Positions 17,369 through 24,733 of a DNA stretch of 35,869 nt are shown here, one piece after another. How positions within the stretch are numbered: the stretch's first letter is position 1; every line of letters starts with the position of its first letter. Source of the DNA: an uncultured Bacteroidales bacterium (lineage in GTDB: Bacteria > Bacteroidota > Bacteroidia > Bacteroidales > WCHB1-69); assembly GCA_937949745.1 (NCBI GenBank), contig CALECM010000023.1, forward strand, positions 1 through 35,869, in the 5' to 3' direction. A program made the position numbers and the translations under genes. The notes under the pieces were generated by a model. It did no database searches. It had not been told where the DNA came from and saw only the letters and a list, made by a program, of their open reading frames with translations.

Positions 17369-17884
17369 TTATTTGATATAGGCTTCCAGATCCCGGATAA
17401 ATTCCTCTCCGGTCCAGTCGCCGGCATATAATCTACCGTTAAGGAAGAAACCCGGAGTACCGTTTATTCCCATTTTTATTCCCGATTCATAGTCATCTTT
17501 TATTTTTTGATAATATCGCTGATCGCTGAAATCTTTTTTAAACCTTTCGGTATCCAAACCCAATTCCCCGGCATATTCCAGTAGGAAAGTATCTTCAAGG
17601 TATTCCTGGTTTTCGTATAATTTGTCGTGCATTTCCCAAAATTTATCCTGAGCTCCCGCTGCCTCGGCAGCAAGTGCGGCATGCAGGGAAAACTGATGCA
17701 TCGACGTGATGGGAAAATTCCTGAAAGCGAATCTTAAATCATTCCCAAACTGTTTTTGAACTTCTTTTATTCGAAAGTATGCCTCCCTGCAATAAGGACA
17801 CTGATAATCTCCATACTCAATGAGTTCAATGCTTGCGTTTTCAGGTCCCTGGATATGGTCGTCAGACTTGATCATTTTTTCCAT
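17369..17884 (-). CDS. DsbA-like thioredoxin-fold protein
   Basis: A 171-residue thioredoxin-fold protein with CPYC at residues 29-32 in the strand-helix setting YGDYQCPYCREA, as in DsbA and in the domain often fused to NhaA-type antiporters. A cis-proline appears in GTPGFFLNG (about 147-154). A helical insertion (about 65-130) separates the two halves of the fold. It has no signal peptide, so it is probably cytoplasmic, unlike true DsbA. Likely activities are thiol-disulfide exchange or reduction during oxidative stress. The start is the ATG at 17884, with AT-rich DNA upstream. It is probably transcribed with the 16931 gene. Confidence 0.9.
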   Translation of the reverse strand: MEKMIKSDDHIQGPENASIELIEYGDYQCPYCREAYFRIKEVQKQFGNDLRFAFRNFPITSMHQFSLHAALAAEAAGAQDKFWEMHDKLYENQEYLEDTFLLEYAGELGLDTERFKKDFSDQRYYQKIKDDYESGIKMGINGTPGFFLNGRLYAGDWTGEEFIRDLEAYIK

Positions 17885-18086
17885 ATTATCAGTAATTAAA
17901 ATAAAAACTTTTACCGCTATATATAACAGTAGAAACTCTTTTTTTGTTTTAGTAAATAAATATATAAAAATGATCGATCTGAAATATGGTTTATAAATAG
18001 AATGACTTTTCTAAACCCATAAAGCCGTATATTAAATGAACTTCTAACGGAATGTTTATGTTAAAAATTATATAAATAAATTAGTC

Positions 18087-18275
18087 ATGAAAAAGAAAAA
18101 GCCAGTAAAAGAACCGCAGGATGCTCCCAAGCCGGCGCCGTTCTTGGCTCCTATGGAAAAGCCGGATCCGAGTGAAATCCAGGAACGTTATTTTCCGGAA
18201 ACTTATCCGGAAAGAGCTCCTGATATTTTACCAAGGGAATGGCCGCAAAGAAAAATTGCATGGGGAGGTATCTAA
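18087..18275 (+). CDS. Tiny proline-rich charged protein
   Basis: A 62-residue protein that begins MKKKKPVKEPQ and has about a fifth proline, many Glu, Lys and Arg and three aromatic-bearing segments (RYFPETYPE, REWPQRKIAW). It has no signal peptide and no membrane helix and is probably disordered. I recognise no family. Support for the gene comes from a clear ATG after an AT-rich leader, sensible amino-acid use and a terminator exactly at its stop codon. It stands alone on the plus strand within a run of stress genes on the minus strand. Confidence 0.65.
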   Translation: MKKKKPVKEPQDAPKPAPFLAPMEKPDPSEIQERYFPETYPERAPDILPREWPQRKIAWGGI

Positions 18276-18319
18276 AATAAAAAACAACTTTTGTCTAGAC
18301 AAAAGTTGTTTTTTATTTT
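18274..18319. terminator. Perfect 46-base palindrome, bidirectional terminator
   Basis: The two 23-base halves are exact reverse complements and meet at TCTAGA. The core arm ACAACTTTTGTCT is flanked by A-rich and T-rich ends, so it terminates in both directions. It overlaps the stop codon of the 18087 gene and lies 30 bases from the end of the convergent repeat-protein gene. Confidence 0.85.
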
Positions 18320-18349
18320 GCGGATAAAAAATATTATTTTTTATTGATC

Positions 18350-18772
18350 CTATTCAAAACGTCCCTGAGAATCTCTTTCTCTGTTTTTGGCTGCTTCGCT
18401 TCTGTGTTCGTGTTCACTTGCTGAAGTTGAACTTCCGTGCCTTGCAGTAGAAGAAGATTCGTAACGTCCCTGAGAATCTCTCTCCCTGTTTTGGGAATTC
18501 TGGGTTCTTGAACCGGAGTTAGAGTTGCTGGTTGATTCAAAACGTCCTTGAGAATCTCTCTCCCTGTTTTGTCCGTTATGACTGCGTCCGTCCTGTGAGC
18601 CGGATTGGCTGCTTTTGCTTCCGCTCTGACTGCTTTTTGATCCTGAGTTAGAGCTTGATGTAAAACGACCTTGAGAATCTCTCTCTTCGTATTTTGCATT
18701 TTCGCCTCTGTGGTCAGTACTGGAGTTTTTGTTGTTGCGATTGTTGTCGCTGTTTGAGTTTGTTGTTTTCAT
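18350..18772 (-). CDS. Disordered Ser-rich protein with RDSQGRF repeats
   Basis: A 140-residue, highly polar protein rich in Ser, Asn, Gln, Arg and Gly, with no cysteine, tryptophan or hydrophobic core. It carries four copies of a motif (Y/N)(E/R)ERDSQGRF(E/T/Y) at about residues 28-38, 70-79, 96-105 and 130-140, separated by Ser-rich spacers. One spacer contains a GSKSSQS tandem. The repeat resembles RDEQGRF-type motifs in small stress-related disordered proteins, a loose resemblance only. The start is the ATG at 18772 in AT-rich DNA. A second open frame through the same repeats (to 18334) is judged a shadow. Probably a stress or desiccation protectant or nucleic-acid-binding protein. Confidence 0.78.
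   Translation of the reverse strand: MKTTNSNSDNNRNNKNSSTDHRGENAKYEERDSQGRFTSSSNSGSKSSQSGSKSSQSGSQDGRSHNGQNRERDSQGRFESTSNSNSGSRTQNSQNRERDSQGRYESSSTARHGSSTSASEHEHRSEAAKNRERDSQGRFE
18353..18695 (-). repeat. Four copies of a 30-40 base coding repeat
   Basis: Near-identical units (plus-strand core ACGTCCCTGAGAATCTCT) lie at about 18353-18390, 18458-18496, 18536-18572 and 18661-18695. They encode the RDSQGRF motif of the disordered protein. Spacing is uneven, so this is not a simple tandem array or a CRISPR. Confidence 0.85.
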
Positions 18773-18836
18773 AAGTTTTTTACTTTAAAAAATTAATACT
18801 TAGTATTCTTAAATAATCAGTTATTACTGTTCACAC

Positions 18837-19475
18837 TTAAAAAGAATTATCATCGTCCATTTTGCGACCGAGATTTCTTACTCGGGCCTGCATTTTTCTT
18901 TCCGCATCCCTTACGTCCTCATCCATTCTTTCTTTGATATTATCCGTATGAAGATTCATGCGGTCGGAAGTGTATTTTACATCACCTAAATCATCCACGG
19001 CAATAAAAGTACCGTCATCATCCATAGCCGTATAAACTTCATACACCTCTCCGTCATTATAATCCGAATAATCGGAACGATCATAAACGTCATCTTCCAC
19101 TTTATTCATTCCGTCCGTATAATTATCGGCACGGTTTTCAATAATCTTCCTGGTTTCTTTGGCGTCTTCTTTGATCTCTTTTTTTATTTTTTTCGCTTCA
19201 TCTTTAATTTCACCCACGTATTCGTCGATGTAATCTTTGGTTTCACGTGCCCGTTCTTTGATATCGTCAACGCGGTCATCGATAATGTCATTGTACGTTT
19301 TCGCCCTTTCTTTTACATCTTTGGAAGTCTGTTTCGCTTCATTCCTGATTTCGTCTTTATTCTGATCCGTCATTCTTACAAAATCATCTCTGTTATCACT
19401 TAATTTATCCATATAGGCATCAACCCGGTCTCTTAGTTCATCGAATTTGTTTTCGAAATTATCTCTACTGTCCAT
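18837..19475 (-). CDS. LEA-like / apolipoprotein-like amphipathic helical protein
   Basis: A 212-residue, extremely charged protein without cysteine or tryptophan. Residues 1-125 form a long helix built of Asp, Glu, Lys and Arg with regular small residues (DEIRNEAKQTSKDVKERAKTY, DDIKERARETKDYIDEYVGE), like late-embryogenesis-abundant group 3 or apolipoprotein-type stress proteins. Residues 135-180 are an acidic, Tyr- and Asp-rich stretch, possibly a small folded part (YEVYTAMDDDGTFIAVDDLGDV). A basic helix ends the chain. There is no signal peptide. Such proteins protect membranes or proteins during drying or osmotic stress. This role is inferred. It sits directly upstream of the RDSQGRF-repeat gene, 64 bases apart, and may share its transcript. 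Confidence 0.8.
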   Translation of the reverse strand: MDSRDNFENKFDELRDRVDAYMDKLSDNRDDFVRMTDQNKDEIRNEAKQTSKDVKERAKTYNDIIDDRVDDIKERARETKDYIDEYVGEIKDEAKKIKKEIKEDAKETRKIIENRADNYTDGMNKVEDDVYDRSDYSDYNDGEVYEVYTAMDDDGTFIAVDDLGDVKYTSDRMNLHTDNIKERMDEDVRDAERKMQARVRNLGRKMDDDNSF

Positions 19476-19695
19476 GATTTTAACAAATTATTAAATTAAT
19501 ATTTATTTTTTGTATTTTCTTCTAAATAAGTATGATATTGGAGTAGCCATTAAATCATATAATGCAATAGTTAAAAAAATTGAAAATTTTATTATATAAC
19601 AACGATGTTATAATCATTGTTTATTAAAAATTATTTATTTTTGGAAACTTGAGAATGTTAGCATTTTTATTATTGGATAGGAGAATTAAACATAT

Positions 19696-19730
19696 TATAA
19701 AGGACGGAATGCATCATCCCGTCCTTTATA
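19696..19730 (-). terminator. Hairpin terminator after the 19765 gene
   Basis: Arms TATAAAGGACGGAATG and CATCCCGTCCTTTATA pair with one mismatch around a three-base loop, directly after the stop of the minus-strand membrane protein. The rest of the gap (19476-19695) is very AT-rich and carries the upstream region of the LEA-like gene. Confidence 0.7.
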
Positions 19731-19764
19731 TATTACGGATTTCAGAAAATATCTATATTGGATA

Positions 19765-20355
19765 TTAGGGAATGGGATATACTTCTGCAGGAGATGAATC
19801 CCTGATAGCGGCCCATCCTGATAAAGTCATGAATACCACAACAATAAGACATACCGTGTTGATAAATCCGCCTGCCACCGGAATCAGGCTTAATAATGCT
19901 CCGGCAATAGCCAGGATCATAGCCACGAAAAGTCTGGAAGCACCCTTCCGGCCTTCCATCGGGAAAGTGGTAGAATTTTTGAGGGCATTATATCCCAACA
20001 GCATTAAAATAAAACCGATTGCGGATAAAACAGGATTAAGCCACGCTATAGGGCGTATAAAACCGAGTATGGCAGCTATAAGTCCTAAAAGTACCCCCAT
20101 ACGGACACGGTTAATCGCGGCGCTGTCTGCAGGACCTAAAAGTCTTCGAAAATCGGTAAGTCCCTTAAAGAATATGAAATATCCTATAATAACTCCCGCC
20201 AGCAAAGCATAAGCCAGTACCCGGAAAGTATTGGTAACTGTCACGGCTCCGATAGACCCGAAAATCGTATACAATAATTGGCAGATTATATAGATTAATA
20301 CGCCGTTGTAAATAGTTTTGGTTCTTTGCGACCAGATTTGTACATTTTGTTCCAT
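19765..20355 (-). CDS. Multi-pass membrane protein of unknown function
   Basis: A 196-residue protein with six predicted membrane helices (about 15-35, 43-62, 85-103, 106-122, 143-160 and 163-184). A short polar N-terminus begins MEQNVQIWSQRTK and a tail carries SSPAEVYPIP. It has no catalytic motif and I do not recognise a family. The N-terminal positive/aromatic entry (RTKTIYNG) and the regular helix spacing suggest a DUF-type inner-membrane protein. It is transcribed with the same polarity as the stress genes around it and is closed by a hairpin terminator, so it is its own unit. Confidence 0.82.
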   Translation of the reverse strand: MEQNVQIWSQRTKTIYNGVLIYIICQLLYTIFGSIGAVTVTNTFRVLAYALLAGVIIGYFIFFKGLTDFRRLLGPADSAAINRVRMGVLLGLIAAILGFIRPIAWLNPVLSAIGFILMLLGYNALKNSTTFPMEGRKGASRLFVAMILAIAGALLSLIPVAGGFINTVCLIVVVFMTLSGWAAIRDSSPAEVYPIP

Positions 20356-20430
20356 AGAAATTTATTTTAAATATTAATATTGTATAAGGTTCGTATTTTC
20401 ATGGTAGATTTGGAATTTCAATGATATCAT

Positions 20431-20496
20431 AAAATAAAAATCTCCATCATAAAAGGCATAGTGATTATAATGGAGATTAGTTCCTGAAATCAGGAA
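20431..20496 (-). terminator. Terminator of the ferritin-like gene
   Basis: Arms AATCTCCAT (20439-20447) and ATGGAGATT (20470-20478) pair, and on the minus strand a T-rich run follows. A second small hairpin, TTCCTG/CAGGAA (20481-20496), lies between it and the stop codon. Confidence 0.7.
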
Positions 20497-20508
20497 AAAT
20501 AGGCTGCT

Positions 20509-21015
20509 TTATCTGGCCAAATGTTTTCTCATTTGGACCATATCTTCCAACCAGTCTTCTATATCCTGTTCATGGTCTAACTCATCCTTGAGTATCTCCG
20601 TTACAATCTTATAAGTTTCATGGTCTTTTCCGAAAGTAAGATCGGCGATTTCCTGATATCTTTGTATAGCACACCTTTCGGAATCGAGATTCTGATTCAG
20701 AATGGTTTCGATATACGGATCAACAGGGGGTTTATATTCACATCTTGCCAGTTTGGTCCATTCTTCCGGAGAGAGAACAGGAGTACCGTCCAGTTGGATA
20801 ATCCTGTCGATTAATTTTACGGCATGCTCCAATTCTTCATTCGCATGTGTAAGCAATTCTTTTTCCACAGACGGTCTCATGGAACCTTCCAATAAGCGTG
20901 CGCCCACCCAGTATTGATAATAGGCAAGCCATTCTTCGCTTAAAGCCGCATTTAAAACATTGATAAGTTGATTGACATCAAGATTTTTGATGATCTTTAC
21001 ATTTTCTTTGCCCAT
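20509..21015 (-). CDS. Ferritin-like diiron protein, Dps-like (DPSL) type
   Basis: A 168-residue four-helix-bundle protein. Iron ligands are visible as E27/E28 in SEEWLAYYQYW, the ELEH motif (E61, H64) in helix 2, E113 in helix 3 and the DELDH motif (E145, H148) in helix 4. Two cysteines, C92 in LARCEY and C115 in DSERCAI, lie near the iron site. This pattern recalls the DPSL/thioferritin group found in Bacteroides and archaea, which uses hydrogen peroxide to oxidise iron and protects DNA. The match of cysteine spacing to that group is from memory. It is expected to form a 12- or 24-subunit cage. A single gene with its own terminator, in a stress-gene neighbourhood. Bacterioferritin is less likely. 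Confidence 0.85.
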   Translation of the reverse strand: MGKENVKIIKNLDVNQLINVLNAALSEEWLAYYQYWVGARLLEGSMRPSVEKELLTHANEELEHAVKLIDRIIQLDGTPVLSPEEWTKLARCEYKPPVDPYIETILNQNLDSERCAIQRYQEIADLTFGKDHETYKIVTEILKDELDHEQDIEDWLEDMVQMRKHLAR

Positions 21016-21118
21016 AATGTGTTGTTTTGATTATTATAAAATATCATTCAGGGTAAACAACAAATTTATGGCTAAAAGGTTTGTCGATATGGTTATTATT
21101 TTATAAATTATATTTCAA

Positions 21119-21448
21119 TTATTCACTTAAAGCATAATCTTCAAAAATATCGTTATCGAGCGGAGAGATCTGTTGGAGGTTACGCTTCAGAAATGTCAAT
21201 TCCTGTTCCATATTCCGTATTTTTTGTAAAAGATTATGGATCACGTCTATTCCTTCTATATTGATCGAGAGATCATAATACAGGCGGGTAAACGTTTCTA
21301 ATTCATCCAGTTGTGATACGGAAATGTAAGTTTGATCATCATATACTTTGGTTTCGATCAGGCCTTCGTTTTCCAAAGAAACAATGAAATCAAGTTCCGC
21401 AGAACTGTATTGAAAAAAATCGGTCAATAAAATCAGATCATTTTCCAT
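21119..21448 (-). CDS. cbpM: CbpM-like chaperone modulator
   Basis: A 109-residue helical protein placed 10 bases after the DnaJ-like gene, the usual arrangement of CbpM with CbpA. The N-terminal part fits a MerR-like helix-turn-helix (LTDFFQYSSAELDFIVSLENEGLIETKVYDDQTYISVSQLDELE), which in CbpM binds the J-domain of CbpA rather than DNA. A C-terminal helix (about 80-105) completes the fold. CbpM inhibits CbpA so that its activity is released under stress. Here the assignment rests on the pairing and on the helix-turn-helix. The match is not to a single strict motif, so call it CbpM-like. Confidence 0.85.
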   Translation of the reverse strand: MENDLILLTDFFQYSSAELDFIVSLENEGLIETKVYDDQTYISVSQLDELETFTRLYYDLSINIEGIDVIHNLLQKIRNMEQELTFLKRNLQQISPLDNDIFEDYALSE

Positions 21449-21458
21449 AGTTTATGAA

Positions 21459-22370
21459 TTAAGAATTAGCCAATTCCTGGAATAATTTTTTCTGTTTTTG
21501 GGAAAGGTTAGTGGGAATCCGGATATTATAGGTTACAAAAAGATCCCCGAAATGACCTTCTTTTTTGTATACCGGAAAACCTTTACCTTTCAGTCTTACT
21601 TTCGTTCCGTTTTGGGTTTCAGGTTTAACTTTCATTTTCACTTTTCCGCTAAAGGTTTCGAGTGTGATTTCTCCGCCTAGTACCGCTGTATAAAGATCCA
21701 GCGGAACCTGGGTGTAAATGTCGTTTCCTTTCCGTTGAAAATCAGGATCCGGAGCAATCATAAAAGTAATGTAAAGATCTCCGTGTGGACCTCCGTTCAT
21801 GCCCGGGCCTCCCTGACCTTTAAGTTTGATAACCTGTCCGTCTGCAATACCGGCAGGAACGGTAATACGGATATTTTTACCGTTTACATTTAAAGTCTGT
21901 TTATGAGTTTCCGCGGCATCCCGTAAAGTGAGATGCAGTTCGGCGTTGAAGTCATTACCCCGGAAACTGCTTGCCCGCCGGTTTCCTCCGGCACGTGCAC
22001 CGCCTCCGAATAAATTCTCGAAGAAATCCGAAAATCCTCCGAAGTCATCCTCCGAGAAACCGTACTGGTAATTTCCTCCGCCGAAATTGGAAGAAAATCC
22101 TCCGTTCTGTGCTTGTTGCTGACGGGCTTTCTGGTATTCGTCGGCATGTTTCCAGTTCTCTCCGTATTCGTCGTATTTTTTCCTTTTTTCAGGATCACTC
22201 AAAACTTCATTAGCTTCGTTGATTTGTTGAAATTTTGCATGGGCGGAAGTATCATTAGGATTTACATCGGGATGATATTTGCGGGCTAATTTCCTGTAGG
22301 CTTTTTTGATATCCTCAGCAGAGGCTTTCTTATCCACACCAAGGATACTATAATAGTCAATAAATGCCAT
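21459..22370 (-). CDS. cbpA: CbpA-type DnaJ-family co-chaperone
   Basis: A 303-residue J-domain protein. The J-domain covers residues 5-70 with the catalytic HPD at 33-35 and the DYYSILGVDKKASAEDIKKAY opening. A Gly/Phe-rich linker (about 92-135) follows, then two C-terminal substrate-binding domains (GKNIRITVPAGIADGQVIKLKGQG, about 155 onward). There is no zinc-finger region, which separates CbpA from DnaJ. It stimulates DnaK to handle unfolded proteins, and in E. coli it also binds curved DNA in stationary phase. The gene is first in a two-gene unit with the CbpM-like partner. A TAGATTTG -7 box precedes it. Confidence 0.95.
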   Translation of the reverse strand: MAFIDYYSILGVDKKASAEDIKKAYRKLARKYHPDVNPNDTSAHAKFQQINEANEVLSDPEKRKKYDEYGENWKHADEYQKARQQQAQNGGFSSNFGGGNYQYGFSEDDFGGFSDFFENLFGGGARAGGNRRASSFRGNDFNAELHLTLRDAAETHKQTLNVNGKNIRITVPAGIADGQVIKLKGQGGPGMNGGPHGDLYITFMIAPDPDFQRKGNDIYTQVPLDLYTAVLGGEITLETFSGKVKMKVKPETQNGTKVRLKGKGFPVYKKEGHFGDLFVTYNIRIPTNLSQKQKKLFQELANS

Positions 22371-22389
22371 ATTTCATTTAATTTTATTG

Positions 22390-22397
22390 CAAATCTA
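22390..22397 (-). promoter_or_regulatory. Predicted -7 box for cbpA-cbpM
   Basis: On the minus strand TAGATTTG matches TAnnTTTG, 20 bases before the start. The gap to dinB (22371-22637, about 270 bases) holds no gene. Confidence 0.5.
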
Positions 22398-22637
22398 ACA
22401 AAAAGTCAGATGAAATGATAACATTTAAAAAAAGGTTATGTTTGACTTATCTACCGGAATCATGTATCGGATTTTCTCATATTCTATTGGTATTTCTTCC
22501 GTTTATTTAGTGGTTCATCTTTATTCCGGTATTCTCTAGATCCTATGGTTTTGTGGAAAAATCAAACATTTTAAAAATAGTGTTGTTAGGTTTATCCGGA
22601 TAGTAATCTCATTTGTAACAGGTAATCACGATTTTCT

Positions 22638-23720
22638 ATGCGTAAAATCATTCACATAGATATGGATGCTTTCTATGCTTCCATCGAGCAACGGGATCAT
22701 CCTGAGTTGCGGGGAAAGCCTGTGGCCGTGGGACACGGTGATAGGAGAGGAGTGGTGGCAGCTGCTAGTTACGAAGCCCGTAAGTATGGAGTACATTCCG
22801 CGATGCCCTCACTCACGGCTCGTCATAAGTGTCCGGATCTGATTTTCGTATCTCCCCGTTTTGATGTTTACAGGGCCGTATCAGGACAAATTATGGATAT
22901 TTTCCTGGATTACACAGACCTTGTAGAGCCGTTATCACTGGATGAAGCTTTCCTGGATGTGACTCATAACCGTAAAAATATATCCTCGGCAACTCTCATC
23001 GCCAAAGAGATCAAACAACGGATTAAAGACGAAACCGGACTCACTGCTTCCGCCGGAATTTCCGTCAATAAATTTCTGGCTAAAATTGCTTCCGATTACA
23101 AAAAGCCGGATGGTCTTTTTCTGATCCCTCCGGAAGATATTGAATCCTTTGTGGAAAACCTGGATATCGAGAGGTTTTACGGGGTAGGGAAAGTAACAGC
23201 CCGGAAAATGCACGAACACGGTATTAGAAGCGGCGCCGACCTTAAAAAATGGAGCGAGGAAAGTCTGGTCCGTATATTCGGTAAAGCCGGTCATGCTTAC
23301 TACTTGAATGCGAGAGGAATTGATCCGCGTGAAGTGACGCCGGACCGTGCGAGAAAATCTATAGGAGCGGAGAATACATTTGAACATGATCTGGATAATT
23401 TGACATCCATGACCATTGAACTTTATCATATTGCGAAACGGGTATGGGAAAGAATAACGGACAAAGATTTTAAAGGTAGAACCATTACGCTGAAAATCAA
23501 ATATGATGATTTCGAAATTATAACCCGTAGTAAAACGTTTCCGGAATATATTACGGATTTTAATTTTTTCTGGAATACAGGAAAAGAGATGCTGAAGCAG
23601 ATTGATATAAGTCGCAAAAAAATCCGATTAATGGGATTAAGTATCAGCAACAGTGACGACCCGAATAATCAGACTCCGCAATTGGCTTTGAATTTCGGTC
23701 CCTCAGGGAAAAAGAAATGA
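22638..23720 (+). CDS. dinB: DNA polymerase IV (Y-family, error-prone)
   Basis: A 360-residue translesion DNA polymerase. The palm motif HIDMDAFYASIEQRD gives catalytic D8 and the steric-gate region F12-Y13. LSLDEAFLDV supplies D102 and E103. The thumb with a helix-hairpin-helix (about 160-230) and the little-finger domain (about 235-345) complete the family order. The C-terminus ends GPSGKKK, so it lacks a strong beta-clamp motif of the classical type, although NNQTPQLALNF just before is a plausible clamp-binding QLxLF-like peptide. It replicates past damaged bases with low fidelity. The gene is solitary. I did not find a LexA-type operator with confidence in the 270-base upstream gap. Confidence 0.97.
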   Translation: MRKIIHIDMDAFYASIEQRDHPELRGKPVAVGHGDRRGVVAAASYEARKYGVHSAMPSLTARHKCPDLIFVSPRFDVYRAVSGQIMDIFLDYTDLVEPLSLDEAFLDVTHNRKNISSATLIAKEIKQRIKDETGLTASAGISVNKFLAKIASDYKKPDGLFLIPPEDIESFVENLDIERFYGVGKVTARKMHEHGIRSGADLKKWSEESLVRIFGKAGHAYYLNARGIDPREVTPDRARKSIGAENTFEHDLDNLTSMTIELYHIAKRVWERITDKDFKGRTITLKIKYDDFEIITRSKTFPEYITDFNFFWNTGKEMLKQIDISRKKIRLMGLSISNSDDPNNQTPQLALNFGPSGKKK

Positions 23721-23755
23721 GGCATTTTACATAAAAGGACATCCATATAAGACAA

Positions 23756-23821
23756 TGTCATTCTGAACGCAGTAAAGAATCTGATTATCCGTTTTAGATC
23801 CTTGGTTCATTCAGAATGACA
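23756..23821. repeat. REP-like interspersed inverted repeat
   Basis: Ends TGTCATTCTGAA and TTCAGAATGACA are perfect inverted copies and the inner parts (AAGAATCT / AGATCC) are imperfectly inverted. This is the palindromic CATTCTGAA-type intergenic repeat that recurs in many Bacteroidota genomes. It lies between dinB and the convergent lipoprotein gene. Only one copy is in the window, so dispersion in this genome cannot be tested here. Confidence 0.75.
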
Positions 23822-23852
23822 CGAGTAGTCCGTTTATTAACGGTTATAATTT

Positions 23853-24563
23853 TTATTTATCCAGGGATAAGAACTTACATGATTTAGTACTTACCATACT
23901 TTTGAATTCCGGTAATTCCATGGGGGTGTAATCGGAAGGAAGTTCGAAAAGATTGCCGGTTGGCGCTGTTTCGTTTATCCTTTGGGCTTCCAGTTTACCT
24001 TCTCCCATATCGGAATAAAGTATAATCCTGCTCCATCCACCTTCTTCAAATGTTATGCCTCCATCTTGCCAGGTATAAACGTTACACGTTTTTCCGGCTA
24101 TGGTACGTTGTTCCTTTGTGGATTCCGGCGCATAGGTAAAACCTTCATCATCACCTTCAAAAAGAAACATCTCCTCTACGGGATTCAAGTCCAGTAACAC
24201 ATAACGTTTCATCAGGGGAATCAATATACAGTAAAGATTGCTTTTTTCATTGCCAACGTAAACTACAGCAATATTTCCTATTCCCGGAACATTCATATTC
24301 ATTTCGCCACGAGCTTTCTGTCCGTAATCGTCAAAAATAAGCTTGGCATCCATAGTTCCGATTTCTTGCGCGGTAATCTGGTAATTAATGGTAGCAAATT
24401 TGGTTTTAAAAGGTTCCTGCGGTACTTCCGGCTCTGGTGTGGGTGTGGGAGTTGGGGTAGGAGTGGGATCCGGATTTTCCGGGTCTTTATTACATGCTGT
24501 AAAAACAAAACATACGGCTAAAAAAAGCCCGAGAATTCTCATGGGGAATTTCGAAGTTTTCAT
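23853..24563 (-). CDS. Lipoprotein with PT-repeat linker (DUF4412-like)
   Basis: A 236-residue lipoprotein. The signal ends in a lipobox around VFTAC with the acylated cysteine near residue 24, followed by a charged NKDPENPD stretch. A linker of six or so PT dipeptides (about 33-45) separates the anchor from the globular domain. That domain (about 55-225) contains LIFDDYGQKARGEM, RTIAGKTCNVYTW and YSDMGEGKLEAQRI, resembling DUF4412-type proteins that may bind or report on a ligand. Function unknown. The PT repeat is encoded by a GT-rich simple sequence at about 24430-24465, prone to length variation. Confidence 0.82.
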   Translation of the reverse strand: MKTSKFPMRILGLFLAVCFVFTACNKDPENPDPTPTPTPTPTPEPEVPQEPFKTKFATINYQITAQEIGTMDAKLIFDDYGQKARGEMNMNVPGIGNIAVVYVGNEKSNLYCILIPLMKRYVLLDLNPVEEMFLFEGDDEGFTYAPESTKEQRTIAGKTCNVYTWQDGGITFEEGGWSRIILYSDMGEGKLEAQRINETAPTGNLFELPSDYTPMELPEFKSMVSTKSCKFLSLDK

Positions 24564-24733
24564 AATTAAGGATAATTTGGTTAATAATAATTACGGCTTA
24601 AAATTTCTATTCAAGCACAATAATACAAAAAAATTAAAATATATGAACTATTATTACCGGTAAATTTATAGATTTAATACCTGATCCGAAAAATTCAATA
24701 ATTAATAAAACTTACTTAACAAAATAATTGGGA

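Noticed and set aside
18353..18695. Repeats considered as a CRISPR array
   Set aside because: The four units are unevenly spaced, lie in frame within a coding region, and no cas genes are near.
18334..18699. 121-codon frame overlapping the RDSQGRF gene
   Set aside because: It lies in another frame of the same repeats. The 140-residue frame has the ATG in a typical AT-rich leader and the expected composition, so the second frame is treated as a shadow, with the caveat noted in the findings.
22935..23429. Minus-strand frame inside dinB
   Set aside because: It is fully antisense to a clear Y-family polymerase gene.
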